Shown: piece by piece, positions 56,001 to 63,042 of the stretch
Numbering within the stretch: position 1 is the stretch's first letter
Layout: the number at the start of each line of letters is the position of its first letter
Origin: Paenibacillus peoriae
GTDB taxonomy: Bacteria > Bacillota > Bacilli > Paenibacillales > Paenibacillaceae
Length of the DNA: 64,000 nucleotides
Assembly (NCBI RefSeq): GCF_022531965.1
Contig: NZ_CP092831.1
Span: forward strand, 4,968,501 to 5,032,500
Reading direction: 5' to 3'
Made by a program: the position numbers and the translations under genes
Notes under the pieces: generated by a model
Told to the model about the DNA's origin: nothing
What the model saw: the letters and a program-made list of their open reading frames with translations, nothing else
Database searches by the model: none

Positions 56001-59000
56001 AACAGCGTCCACGTGTCAGACGGCCCGAAGTCGAACAGGTTCTTGTCGTTGAACAGGAGGCGCACGACGTTCTTATGCTCGATCAGCGTTCCTTTCGGTC
56101 TGCCGGTCGTTCCTGACGTGTAGATGACATATGCCAGGTTGCCCGGCCCGGAAATTGGCTCCAGGTTCGAAGCGTCCAACGCACCTTCGGAGTCCGCCCC
56201 TCTGTCGCCCCAAACGAAATCGTCCAATTCGAGGCGCGTTCCTGCGAAGTCGGTCTTCTCGTGCAGATGCTTTTGAATCAGCAATAACGGCGCGCCCGAA
56301 TCCTCGATCATGAAGCGGATGCGCTCCTCCGGGTAGTCCGGATCGACAGGCACGTAGGCTCCGCCCGCTTTGAGAATCGCCAGAATGCCGACGACCATAT
56401 CGAGCGAGCGTTCGGCCAGAATCGCTACCAGTTGGTCCGCTTCTACTCCCGTCTCCCGCAGCTTCCGCGCAAGGCGGTTGGATCGCTCGTTCAGCTCGCG
56501 GTAAGCCAGCTGTCGCTCGTTCATGACGGCGGCCACGTTGTCCGGGTAAAGCTCCGCCTGTTCTTCGAACAATTGAACGAGCGTCTTCTCGCGCGGAAAT
56601 TCCGTGGTGGTGTCGTTAAAACGTCCGAGAAGGTCGGCCTTTTCCGCCTCCGTCACAAGTTCCAGCTCGCCCACTGTAATTTCCGGGTTATCCGTCACCT
56701 GCTCCAGCAGATGGACGAGATGCCCCTTGAGCCGCTCGATGCTGTCTTTATCGAACACTTCGGCGTTAAAGTCAAACCGGATTTCGATTTCGACTCCCGG
56801 CACCACGGTCACGTTGAAGTTATAGTTCGTCTGCTCCTCCATCTGAACGTCAGCGATCGTCAGGTCGCCGTGCTGCTGGTCGCCCGCCTGCTCCATCTGC
56901 TCGTCCACCGGATAGTTCTCGAAAGCGATGATATGGTTGATCAGGTTCTGCTTTTGCACGCTGCGGGCTTGAATTTCATACAACGGATAGTAATCATAAC
57001 GCCCGGACTCCAGCGCCCACTCTTGGAGCTTCGCCATCAGGTCGGCGAACACGGTGTCCGCTTCGCTCGTGACGCGGACCGGCACCGTATTGATGAATAG
57101 CCCGATCATGGACTCGATACCCGGGATTTCCGCCGGTCTTCCGGCCACGACGCTGCCGAATACGGCATCGTTTGTTCCGTTATATTTTTGCAGCATAACG
57201 CCCCAAGCGGCTTGCAGCAGCGTATTGACCGTAACCAGGCGCTGTTTCGCCACCCGGTCCATCCGCTCGCTCAAGTCCTTGCCCAGCTCGGCGGTGACGT
57301 GATCAGCCGTAAATCTGCCGTTCGGCGCCGGTTCCTTTTGTCCCGGGAGTACGGTTTGCCCTTCATAACCTGCCAGGAATGCCGTCCAATAGCCGGATGC
57401 CGCCTGATCGTCCTGTTTCTCCAACCATTCGATGTAAGCGCCATAATCCGATCCCTTATCTCCCGCTGGCTGCTTGCCGGATGCCAAGGCCGAGTACGTC
57501 TCAAACAGCTCCTGCGTCAGCTGCGGCAGGCACCAGCCGTCCATCAAAATATGCTGGAAACTCCACAGCACATGATAGCTTTGCTCTTCGGTGCGCAGGA
57601 TCGTAACCCGAACGAGCGCGTCATGTTCCATGTCGAAGCCGCGAAGTTTGTCATCCTCGGCCTTTTTATCCAAATACGCTTGTTTCTCGTCCGCCTGCAA
57701 ATGAAGCAGCTCTTCATATTCAAAGCCGACCGGCTTGTCGCGGTATATGATTTGCAGCGGCTCGCCCGCCGGTCCTTGCACAAAATTCGCCCGCAGCACC
57801 AAATGGCGTTTCGCAAGTTCCGTCCAGCTCCTCTCGAAAAGCTGGACGTCGAGTACTCCCCTCATCGTAAATCGCGTCTGCTCGAAGTAAGCGGCCGTTT
57901 GCCGGTCAAGCGCGCTGTGGAACCACATGCCCTTCTGCATCGGCGTAAGCGAGTAAATATTTTCGATTTCCCCGAGATGGCCCGAGCGCTGGGCGATTTG
58001 CTCTAGTTCGGCGATGGTCAAGCCTTTAAATTGCACGTCGCTAGGCGTCAATTCGGTATTTTCTTTGCCTGCGCAGTGGATAATGAGCTCTCGTAGACTT
58101 TGCTCAAGCCGCTGAGCGAAGGCTTCCATCGTTACCTTGTGATACTGCTTCCGGCTGTAGCTAAGATCAAGCGATAAAGCGCCGTCCAGCACCATGCCGT
58201 TGATATCCAGCACAAAGCTGCGGGCCTGCCGGTCGCTGGCCGGGCTGCCGCCGGAATAAGAAGATATACCGATCTCGTCCTGGTTGACATCATCGTCGAA
58301 CTGGCCGAGGTAATTAAAATTAATTTCCGGCTCTGCGCCCCAAACAAAGCCATCCTCCGATTTGGAGAGATAGCGGCATATGCCGTACCCAAGCCCTTTG
58401 TTCGGAATGCGGCGCAAACTTTCCTTGACCTGTTTAATCTGATAGGCCAAATCCCGGTCAGTTTCCGGCTCTAGGACGACCGGAAACTTGGTCGTAAACC
58501 ATCCGACTGTGCGCGTGATGTCGATATCCGTTCCGATCGGTTCGCGTCCGTGTCCTTCGAGATTGATCCGCACCCGTTCGTGTCCCGTCCACTTGCGAAC
58601 GGCTATGCCGAGCGCCGTTACCAAAATATCGTTCATTTCGGTGTTGTAGGCCCGGTGAACCCGCTTCAGCAGCAGCTCCGTTTCTTCGGGAGTCAAACGC
58701 ACGAACAGCGATTCGCTGTCCTGCTGCGTCGTAACGTCCGCCTCCAGATCCTTCGGCACGGCCGGAACCGCAATTTGTTCCACGGCCTGCCAATAGGCCC
58801 GTTCCTTCGCCATCTCCGGGCTTTGCGCGTAAGCGGCCAGCTGCTCGGACCAAGTGCGGTACGCATCCGTTTTGGCCGGGAAACGAATTTCCTCGCTTTT
58901 GCCGGCCTGCTCGTAACCCAGAGCGAAATCCTCCATCAAAATGCGCCAAGACACGCCGTCCACCACGGCATGATGAACCGCGAGCAGCAAATGATCGCCG

Positions 59001-61876
59001 TCCGCGCACCGGAACAGTCCCGCCTTCACGAGGGGCCCGTTCTCCAGATCGATGCCCGCTTGAATGTCCGTTGCCTTCGCTTCCACAGCCTGCGCGGTAT
59101 TCTCCGCATCCTTGAAGTCGAACACGTCCAGCGTGAACAGCCCGCCTTCCTGAATCGCGCGGGTCCGCGCGCTAAACCCTTGTTCCGTCTTGCAGAACAC
59201 CATCCGCAAGGCGTCATGATGCTCGGCCAGCTTTTGCAGCACCTGACGCACCGTCTCTTCGTCGAAGCGTTCCTTCCGGTACAGCATCACCGACTGGTTG
59301 AAATGATGCGGGTCCGCAAAGGAGCTCCCGAAAAACCAATGCTGAATCGGTGTCAGCTCCGTTTCACCCGTTATTTCACCTTGATCGATGGTACGTCCGA
59401 TCGGTTTCACATGCAGGCTGAGCTGTGAGATAGTCGGATATTTGAACAAATCCCGGATTTCCAGCTTGTACCCGGCTTGATGAAGCCGCGAAGATACTTG
59501 AATGGACTTGATCGAGTCTCCGCCCAGCTCGAAGAAATGATCCGTTACCCCAACGCGATCGGCGTTCAATACCGCCTGCCACACATCGGCAAGCGTCCGC
59601 TCCGCTTCATTGCGGGGAGCTACGTACGCGCCGCCGGTCAGTGCGTTTCCTTCCGGGGCGGGCAAAGCCTTGCGGTCGATTTTGTCGTTCGGCGTGAGCG
59701 GCATCCGCGGAAGCTGAACAAAATGCGCCGGAATCATGTAATTCGGCAATTTTTGCGCCAGCTCGCTTCTCAGCTCGCCGAGCGTAAGCGGGCGGCCCGC
59801 GACCAGGTAAGCGCACAGTTCTTGCCCGCTTTTGCCTTCCCGTGCGATTACGATCGTCTCCTGCACGGAGTCGATCTTCAGAAGCTGCTCTTCAATCTCG
59901 CCGATCTCGATCCGGAATCCACGGATTTTCACCTGATGGTCAATCCGGCCCAAGTACTCAATATTTCCGTCCGGCAGCCAGCGGGCCAAGTCGCCCGTCC
60001 GGTACAGTCTCTCTCCGGGCTCAAACGGGTGTTCGATGAATTTCTCCGCCGTCAGATCCGGCCGGTTCCAATATCCCCGGGCGAGGCCGACGCCCGCGAT
60101 GCATAATTCTCCCTCCACTCCGATAGGCGCTAGCTGATTCTGTGCGCCCAGTATATACAAGCGATGGTTCCAGATCGGACGTCCGATCGGTATCGCTCTG
60201 CGTTCGGTGTCATACGTAGACGCCGCCCACACGGATGTGGCGATCGAGGCTTCCGTCGGACCGTACGCGTTATAGTACTGTACCTTGTCTTTCCACTGCT
60301 GCACGAATTCTGCTGAAACGGCGGAGCCCGCCGTGATGAGCCTGCTCAGACTCGGCAGGCGGTCTGAATTCAAATAAGCCGCATAAGTTGGCGGCAAAGT
60401 GGCGATCGTAATTGCATGCTCGTTCATGAAACGTTCGAACAGCTGATCATCCAAAACCGTCTCGGTTGACGGTATATATAAGGTCGCCCCGAAATACAGG
60501 GCGTTGAACATCTCCCAGCACGACGCATCGAACGATAGGCTGGCGAATTGCAGCACTCGATCCTGTTCGGTCGTGTGAAGCGTATGGGCAAACGTCAGTT
60601 TCAAGCTGACCAGCCCGCGATGCTCCAGCATGACCCCTTTGGGTTTGCCCGTCGTACCTGATGTATAGATGACATAAGCCAGATCGTTCGGACCGCTGGC
60701 CGGCTCCAGGTTCGAGCCATCGTCGCTGTAGGCCTGCTCGTCATCCAGCGCCACCACGGTCCCTTCGAACGGCACCTGCAGCAGCAGCTCCCTTTGAGTC
60801 AGCAGCAACTGCGCGTTCGAGTTCTCCAGAATGTAGCGGATGCGTTCTTCCGGGTATTCCGGGTCGATCGGCACGTAGGCACCGCCAGCTTTCAGAACCG
60901 CCAGAATGCCAACGACCGTCTCCAGCGATCTCCTGGCCATCAAGCCTACCAGCTGATTGGGCAGCACCCCGACCGATCGCAGCGTCCGCGCCAGCCGGTT
61001 CGCCCGTTCATTCAGCTCCGCGTACGAAAGCCGCCGCCCCTCAAAGACAACCGCCGTCGCTTCGGGCACCCGCTTCGCCTGCTCCTCCACGAGCTGATGA
61101 ATCGTCCGATCACGGGGATAGTCCTTCTCGGTATCGTTAAAGCTTTGCAGCAATTGAAATTTCTCGTCCTCCGACAGCATGTCCGCCCGCACGATGTCCA
61201 GCTCCAACTCGTGAAGCCCCACGGCCAGCAGGCGATTCAGATGGCCGACGACCCGAGTCATGAACTCGGAGTCATATAAGTGCTCGTTATATGACAGCGC
61301 TAGCTGTATCGTCCCGCCGGTTAAGCTGAATTCAAAGGAACAATCCGTGACCACGTTTTGCCCGATTTCGTCCAGATGCAGCTCCTTAAGAGATACTAGC
61401 GTATGGATGACGGGTATCCCGTCTGCATATTGCAGGTCCAGCTTCTCCGCCATTTTCAAGAACGGAATATGTTGGTGCTGAATCGCTTCAGGCAAGGAAG
61501 TCCTCAGCTCGCTCAGAAGCGTTTTAAAAGTCGCACCCACCGAAAGCGAGTTTTTCAAAATGACCGTATGATTAACGGATCGGCGCGTCTCCGTCGGTTT
61601 CCGTACAACCGGCATGCCGACCAGAATGTCAGAAGCGCCTGTATATTTATGCAAGAGCGACTGAACACCGGCGAGCAAAATCATAAAAGTGGCCAGCGGA
61701 GCGCCCTTGCTCATTTGAAGGACGCGCTGCGCCACTTCCTCCGAAAGCGAACCGCCGACGGTTGTCATAATGGGCGCCAGGGAGCTTGGAGCCTTGCTGT
61801 AAGGCAGACGCGTCAAGGTATAATCGTCGCTACCGAATTTTTCGTTCCAAAACAACGTTTCTTTTTCAAAAGCCAT
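47018..61876 (-). CDS. pmxA: Polymyxin synthetase PmxA: modules 6-9
   Basis: 4952 residues from the ATG at 61876, preferred over one 31 codons upstream because AAAGGGG lies 10 bases before it and the N-terminus (MAFEKETLFWNEKF) then lines up with that of PmxB. Order with rough residues: C-lobe-only condensation domain (1-255), A6 (~405), T6 GGDSIKS (~787), epimerase (HHAVVDGVSW ~967), D-type C7 (QHILMDG ~1443), A7 (~1924), T7 (~2310), C8 (~2493), A8 (~2972), T8 (~3369), C9 (~3552), A9 (~4055), T9 (~4454) and a terminal C (~4639). Specificity by alignment to GrsA: DAWTIAAIA(K), DFWNIGMVH(K), DVGEISAID(K) twice, i.e. D-Phe, Thr, Dab, Dab. It takes the pentapeptide from PmxE and delivers the nonapeptide to PmxB. 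Confidence 0.93.
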   Translation of the reverse strand: MAFEKETLFWNEKFGSDDYTLTRLPYSKAPSSLAPIMTTVGGSLSEEVAQRVLQMSKGAPLATFMILLAGVQSLLHKYTGASDILVGMPVVRKPTETRRSVNHTVILKNSLSVGATFKTLLSELRTSLPEAIQHQHIPFLKMAEKLDLQYADGIPVIHTLVSLKELHLDEIGQNVVTDCSFEFSLTGGTIQLALSYNEHLYDSEFMTRVVGHLNRLLAVGLHELELDIVRADMLSEDEKFQLLQSFNDTEKDYPRDRTIHQLVEEQAKRVPEATAVVFEGRRLSYAELNERANRLARTLRSVGVLPNQLVGLMARRSLETVVGILAVLKAGGAYVPIDPEYPEERIRYILENSNAQLLLTQRELLLQVPFEGTVVALDDEQAYSDDGSNLEPASGPNDLAYVIYTSGTTGKPKGVMLEHRGLVSLKLTFAHTLHTTEQDRVLQFASLSFDASCWEMFNALYFGATLYIPSTETVLDDQLFERFMNEHAITIATLPPTYAAYLNSDRLPSLSRLITAGSAVSAEFVQQWKDKVQYYNAYGPTEASIATSVWAASTYDTERRAIPIGRPIWNHRLYILGAQNQLAPIGVEGELCIAGVGLARGYWNRPDLTAEKFIEHPFEPGERLYRTGDLARWLPDGNIEYLGRIDHQVKIRGFRIEIGEIEEQLLKIDSVQETIVIAREGKSGQELCAYLVAGRPLTLGELRSELAQKLPNYMIPAHFVQLPRMPLTPNDKIDRKALPAPEGNALTGGAYVAPRNEAERTLADVWQAVLNADRVGVTDHFFELGGDSIKSIQVSSRLHQAGYKLEIRDLFKYPTISQLSLHVKPIGRTIDQGEITGETELTPIQHWFFGSSFADPHHFNQSVMLYRKERFDEETVRQVLQKLAEHHDALRMVFCKTEQGFSARTRAIQEGGLFTLDVFDFKDAENTAQAVEAKATDIQAGIDLENGPLVKAGLFRCADGDHLLLAVHHAVVDGVSWRILMEDFALGYEQAGKSEEIRFPAKTDAYRTWSEQLAAYAQSPEMAKERAYWQAVEQIAVPAVPKDLEADVTTQQDSESLFVRLTPEETELLLKRVHRAYNTEMNDILVTALGIAVRKWTGHERVRINLEGHGREPIGTDIDITRTVGWFTTKFPVVLEPETDRDLAYQIKQVKESLRRIPNKGLGYGICRYLSKSEDGFVWGAEPEINFNYLGQFDDDVNQDEIGISSYSGGSPASDRQARSFVLDINGMVLDGALSLDLSYSRKQYHKVTMEAFAQRLEQSLRELIIHCAGKENTELTPSDVQFKGLTIAELEQIAQRSGHLGEIENIYSLTPMQKGMWFHSALDRQTAAYFEQTRFTMRGVLDVQLFERSWTELAKRHLVLRANFVQGPAGEPLQIIYRDKPVGFEYEELLHLQADEKQAYLDKKAEDDKLRGFDMEHDALVRVTILRTEEQSYHVLWSFQHILMDGWCLPQLTQELFETYSALASGKQPAGDKGSDYGAYIEWLEKQDDQAASGYWTAFLAGYEGQTVLPGQKEPAPNGRFTADHVTAELGKDLSERMDRVAKQRLVTVNTLLQAAWGVMLQKYNGTNDAVFGSVVAGRPAEIPGIESMIGLFINTVPVRVTSEADTVFADLMAKLQEWALESGRYDYYPLYEIQARSVQKQNLINHIIAFENYPVDEQMEQAGDQQHGDLTIADVQMEEQTNYNFNVTVVPGVEIEIRFDFNAEVFDKDSIERLKGHLVHLLEQVTDNPEITVGELELVTEAEKADLLGRFNDTTTEFPREKTLVQLFEEQAELYPDNVAAVMNERQLAYRELNERSNRLARKLRETGVEADQLVAILAERSLDMVVGILAILKAGGAYVPVDPDYPEERIRFMIEDSGAPLLLIQKHLHEKTDFAGTRLELDDFVWGDRGADSEGALDASNLEPISGPGNLAYVIYTSGTTGRPKGTLIEHKNVVRLLFNDKNLFDFGPSDTWTLFHSFCFDFSVWEMYGALLYGGKLVIVPPLTAKSPADFLALLGREQVTILNQTPTYFYQLLREVLADHPYDLRIRNVIFGGEALSPLQLKGFKTKYPETKLINMYGITETTVHVTYKEITWVEMEAAKSNIGKPIPTLKVYVLDENRRPVPIGVAGEMYVAGEGLARGYLNRPDLTAEKFVDSPFAEGEKLYRSGDLAAWLPDGNIEYLGRIDHQVKIRGYRIELDEIETQLLNVEGVEEAVVLARQDGEGEKALVAYFVADRTLTVSEMRTSLAQGMPGYMIPSYFVQLERMPLTTNGKVDRKALPEPQGGIQTGVEYVAPRNRTESQLVKIWEEVLGYSGIGVLDNFFELGGHSLRATNLVSKIQKEMNVELPLRDVFRYSTIEEMTLAISRIGKQLFSSIPRAGARAYYPLSSAQKRLFILNQLEGADQSYNMPGVLLLEGSIDRSLLEKAFRGLIARHETLRTGFEIVQGEAIQRIYESVDFAVEYRHASEEEAPEVVQAFIRPFDLAKPPLLRAELVELAAERYLLMFDMHHIVSDGVSMDVLVEELVRLYGGESLEPLRIQYKDYAVWQQSDEQKVQLKREEAYWLDRYRGELPVLEMPTDYPRPAVQSFEGQTLTSFVDEATNEGLKQLAAQRGTTLYMVLLAAYTVLLHKYTGQDDLIVGTSIAGRTHGDTQPLIGMFVNTLALRNYPASEKTFLSYLEEVKETTLGAYEHQNYPFEELVDKVQVSRDLSRNPLFDTMFSLQNLEDKEFGLEGLKLSPYPSEYGTAKFDLSVDVTEENGGLECSFEFATALYKESTIRRLSTHFGHLLAAIVSRPDAKIAELNLLTAEEKEQILGAFNPAQPEAAPVAAFHRLFEEQAERTPEAAAVVYENDRLTYAELNERANRLAATLRANGIGRETIVGILAERSVDLLVAVLAVWKAGGAYVPLDPDYPAERVRFMLEDSGAKVLLTQTPLRERAEAWLGEEELALAAVLYLDDEASYSEERTNADSFHEARPEDLAYVIYTSGTTGKPKGVMIEHRSLVNTAAGYQREYRLDQFPVRLLQFASFSFDVFVGDIARTLYNGGTMVIVPKNDRIDPSRLHHWMERERVTIFESTPALIVPFLEYVHEQRLDMSWMELLITSSDSCSVADYRTLQERFGSLFRIINAYGVTEAAIDSSFYDEPLTKLPQTGHVPIGRAWLNAKFYIVDAHLNPVPVGVLGELVIGGVGVARGYLNRPGLTEEKFVDSPFAAGERLYRTGDLARWMEDGNVDFIGRIDNQAKIRGYRIETGEIESQLLRVEGVREAVVLVRSDANGQKALCAYYTPDTGAELAVNDLRGALAQELPGYMIPSYFVEMERLPLTPNGKIDRKALPAPEGEAGSGTEYVAPRNELETKLAAIWQEVLGLAKEIGVHDNFFDIGGHSLRATTLVSKIHKELSVDLPLRDVFRHSTIESMAAAISRLDEQTFVAIPVADDREVYPQSFAQKRLFILNQLEGAELSYNMPEAMLLEGALDRARFEEAFRKLVARHETLRTGFEMVDGEASQRIYQDVNFAVEFYRVDEQEAEEMVRRFVRPFDLAKPPLLRVGLVELAPERHILMYDMHHIISDGVSMEIFVEEFVRLYGGEQLEPLRIQYKDYTVWQHSQEQKERLQRQEAYWLDMFQGELPVLEMPADYPRPAVQSYEGQTLEFSFDASKTDGLKQLASETGTTLFMVLLAAYNVLLHKYSGQEDVIVGTPIAGRNHGDVQPLIGIFLNTLAIRSYPASEKTFLSYLNEVKETTLHAFEHQNYPFEELVDKVQVTRDLSRNPLFDTLFTMQNTENEEFELEGLRLIPYPSVLDTAKFDISLDVGEENGGLDYSFEYATALYKRETIERLAKHYEQLLETIVSRPDAKIAELDLLTAEEKEQIIGAFNPAQPEAAPAAAFHRLFEEQAERTPEEAAVVYENDRLTYAELNERANRLAATLRASGIGRETIVGILAERSVDLLVAVLAVWKAGGAYVPLDPDYPAERVRFMLEDSGAKVLLTQTALRERAEAWLDEEELALAAVLYLDDEASYSEERANAPIGSGIVSGKLTDTVDDGDESHQNVGTDSFHEARPEDLAYVIYTSGTTGKPKGVMIEHRSLVNTAAGYRREYRLDQFPVRLLQLASFSFDVFVGDIARALYNGGTMVIVPKDDRIDPSRLHYWISQQQVTIFESTPALIVPFLEYVHEQRLDMSWMELLITSSDSCSVADYRTLQERFGSLFRIINAYGVTEAAIDSSFYDEPLTKLPQTGHVPIGRAWLNAKFYIVDAHLNPVPVGVLGELVIGGVGVARGYLNRPGLTEEKFVDSPFAAGERLYRTGDLARWMEDGNVDFIGRIDNQAKIRGYRIETGEIESQLLRVEGVREAVVLVRSDANGQKALCAYYTPDTGAELAVNDLRGALAQELPGYMIPSYFVEMERLPLTPNGKIDRKALPAPEGEAGSGTEYIAPRNELETKLAAIWQEVLGLAKEIGVHDNFFDIGGHSLRATTLAGKVFKELNVNLPLRDVFRHSTIAAMAEAIARMERREHEAIPQAEEREYYPLSSAQKRLFIQHTLDGADQLYNMPELVQVEGEFDLDRLEAALRKLITRHESLRTGFEIVKAEAVQRIYPQVDFAIEHHQADKEDAAQIEQIVRSFVHPFDLGKPPLLRAGVIELEPNLHILLFDMHHMVSDGVSMAIVIDEFSSFYAGEELPPLRIQYKDYAVWQQSKAHRERIGRQEAYWLQTFEGELPTADLPMDYERSAARSYEGAHLEFDVEASLSARLRELAAERESTLFMVLLAAYTVLLSKYSGQEDLVVGTPVAGRTNADLEPVIGMFVNTLAIRNRPSGDKTFLSYLEEVKETALGAFENQDYPFEDLVERLNVKREPGRFPLFDAVFDLQNIEERDAELEGVSLKTYELDHLEEAKFDLTLFMYENNGALSGGFFYATKLFKEAMIRTLTEDYLRVLSQIAENPQLELSRIECHKPAAGAKSAVDTIEFAF
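48500..50315 (-). repeat. Dab adenylation-thiolation repeat, copy 3 (pmxA module 9)
   Basis: Nearly identical to 51745-53500 apart from an insertion of about 81 bases at roughly 49765-49850 (27 codons). Shares with it the post-A8 stretch ETGEIESQLLRVEGVRE. Confidence 0.85.
51745..53500 (-). repeat. Dab adenylation-thiolation repeat, copy 4 (pmxA module 8)
   Basis: Nearly identical to copy 3 without the insertion; also very close to the two pmxE copies up to motif A8. Confidence 0.85.
54881..56572 (-). repeat. Thr adenylation-thiolation repeat, copy 2 (pmxA module 7)
   Basis: Matches 33529-35220 in pmxE with only a few substitutions. The copies diverge abruptly on both sides, into different condensation domains. 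Confidence 0.9.
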
Positions 61877-63042
61877 CTGGATCGTTCCCCTTTCTTCATC
61901 GGCAAAAGCAATCCGGCGGAGCATATGCCGCAGCAACGCTCCAGCCTCGCTCCCCGCCTTTTCAAACATGTGACAACAATGTCAATGGCTCTCGCCAAGT
62001 CACCGCTTCGCTTGCCCGGTTGATCGCATGCGGCAATCCTCTGCCTAGCAGCTGTCCCGCTCGGCTCCCATGCGTGAAAGACAACAAAGAGCATCGTTCT
62101 ATGCAAGAGATGCGGCTGCTTCCGGCTCCTCTGCTTCAATATGCTTGCTGCGGACGAGCCGCCCGAAGACGGGCTTTGGTTTAACATTGGGTTCGGAATT
62201 GGATTTGGGGGTGGACAAGGGATGTTCCTCCCATCGATGTAAGACTTGCTGTAGGGTTCCGGCCGGCCAGCACAAAGTCGGCCGTACCTCCGGATTCGGC
62301 ACCGGAGCTGCCTTTGTCGAAGCTTATGTTTAAGGATATTGATACACTCTATGTACGATTTGTGTATTCCCCCGCCTGGTGTGGATAAGTAAAGATCCGG
62401 CTGCGGGGTAGTGAGCCTTTCCTGACGATTAGATGTGACGATGGTGCTGCATGAGGCTCAAAGAATGCTCCGTATGGCATGAACGGGACAGCCCTTGGAT
62501 TGGCGGTGAATTCCAGCTTTTCAAAAATGCTCACGCGCTTCATCTTCCATCGGAATTGGGATAAGGTTGGCTTCATCCTTTCTGGACCTTCTGACGTCAT
62601 GGAGCAACATATTCTCGACTGTCATTTTCCACAATTGTCGGTCTCCGCATGCCAGCTTGCTGGGTTGCCAGTGGACTGGTCTCTCGCGGCACAGCTTGGA
62701 CAGGTATAAAAACCATCCAATTCTATTTTCTATCATAATTGGAAGGTTGACCTAGGTAGAATTATATCAAAATTTCCAATAATGTATAGTAAAACTTTAG
62801 TTAAATTGGGTCTTCCCAACATAAAGTGTTAATATTTTGCCTAAAAAGAGCGAATGGAGAAGAAACACTGAGAATGGCTTGCCATCAATCGGGGAATTCG
62901 ACGCGTGTCGACACTGAGGCGGGGTGCCGGCCAATTTGGGAGATCTTCCCTGTATACATTCTCTGCTGGTGCTCCGAATCCTTGCGCTTGCGTCTATTTT
63001 CTAAAATAATCATGGATTGTAGAGTAGGCTATATTAGATGAG
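61877..63042. other. Gene-poor leader and upstream region of the pmx operon
   Basis: Several short open frames cross this stretch on both strands, but none has a recognisable protein signature, good ribosome site or typical composition, so none is called. The part up to about 62340 is GC-rich like pmxA; beyond about 62700 it turns AT-rich. A promoter-like site is given separately. The pmxA leader would be about 880 bases if that site is used. Confidence 0.5.
62761..62769 (-). promoter_or_regulatory. Candidate extended -10 promoter upstream of pmxA
   Basis: Minus strand TGATATAAT combines a perfect TATAAT (62761-62766) with the TGN extension. No good -35 box lies 16-18 bases before it. It points toward pmxA in the AT-rich stretch upstream of the operon. 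Confidence 0.35.

Noticed and set aside
21011..61876. A CRISPR array, because of the many spaced repeats
   Set aside because: Repeats are 1.2-1.8 kb coding modules, not short repeats with unique spacers; no cas genes are present.
61877..61969. N-terminal extension of PmxA to the ATG at 61969
   Set aside because: The extra 31 residues have no counterpart in PmxB, and the internal ATG has a better ribosome site and a homologous N-terminus.
61813..62187. 124-codon minus-strand frame overlapping the pmxA start
   Set aside because: Out of frame with pmxA, basic and low in hydrophobic order, no ribosome site; overlaps the well-supported pmxA N-terminus.
62349..62736. Overlapping minus-strand frames of 71-83 codons upstream of pmxA
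   Set aside because: I considered a frameshifted transposase, but no zinc-finger, DDE or other signature could be read and there is no good ribosome site.
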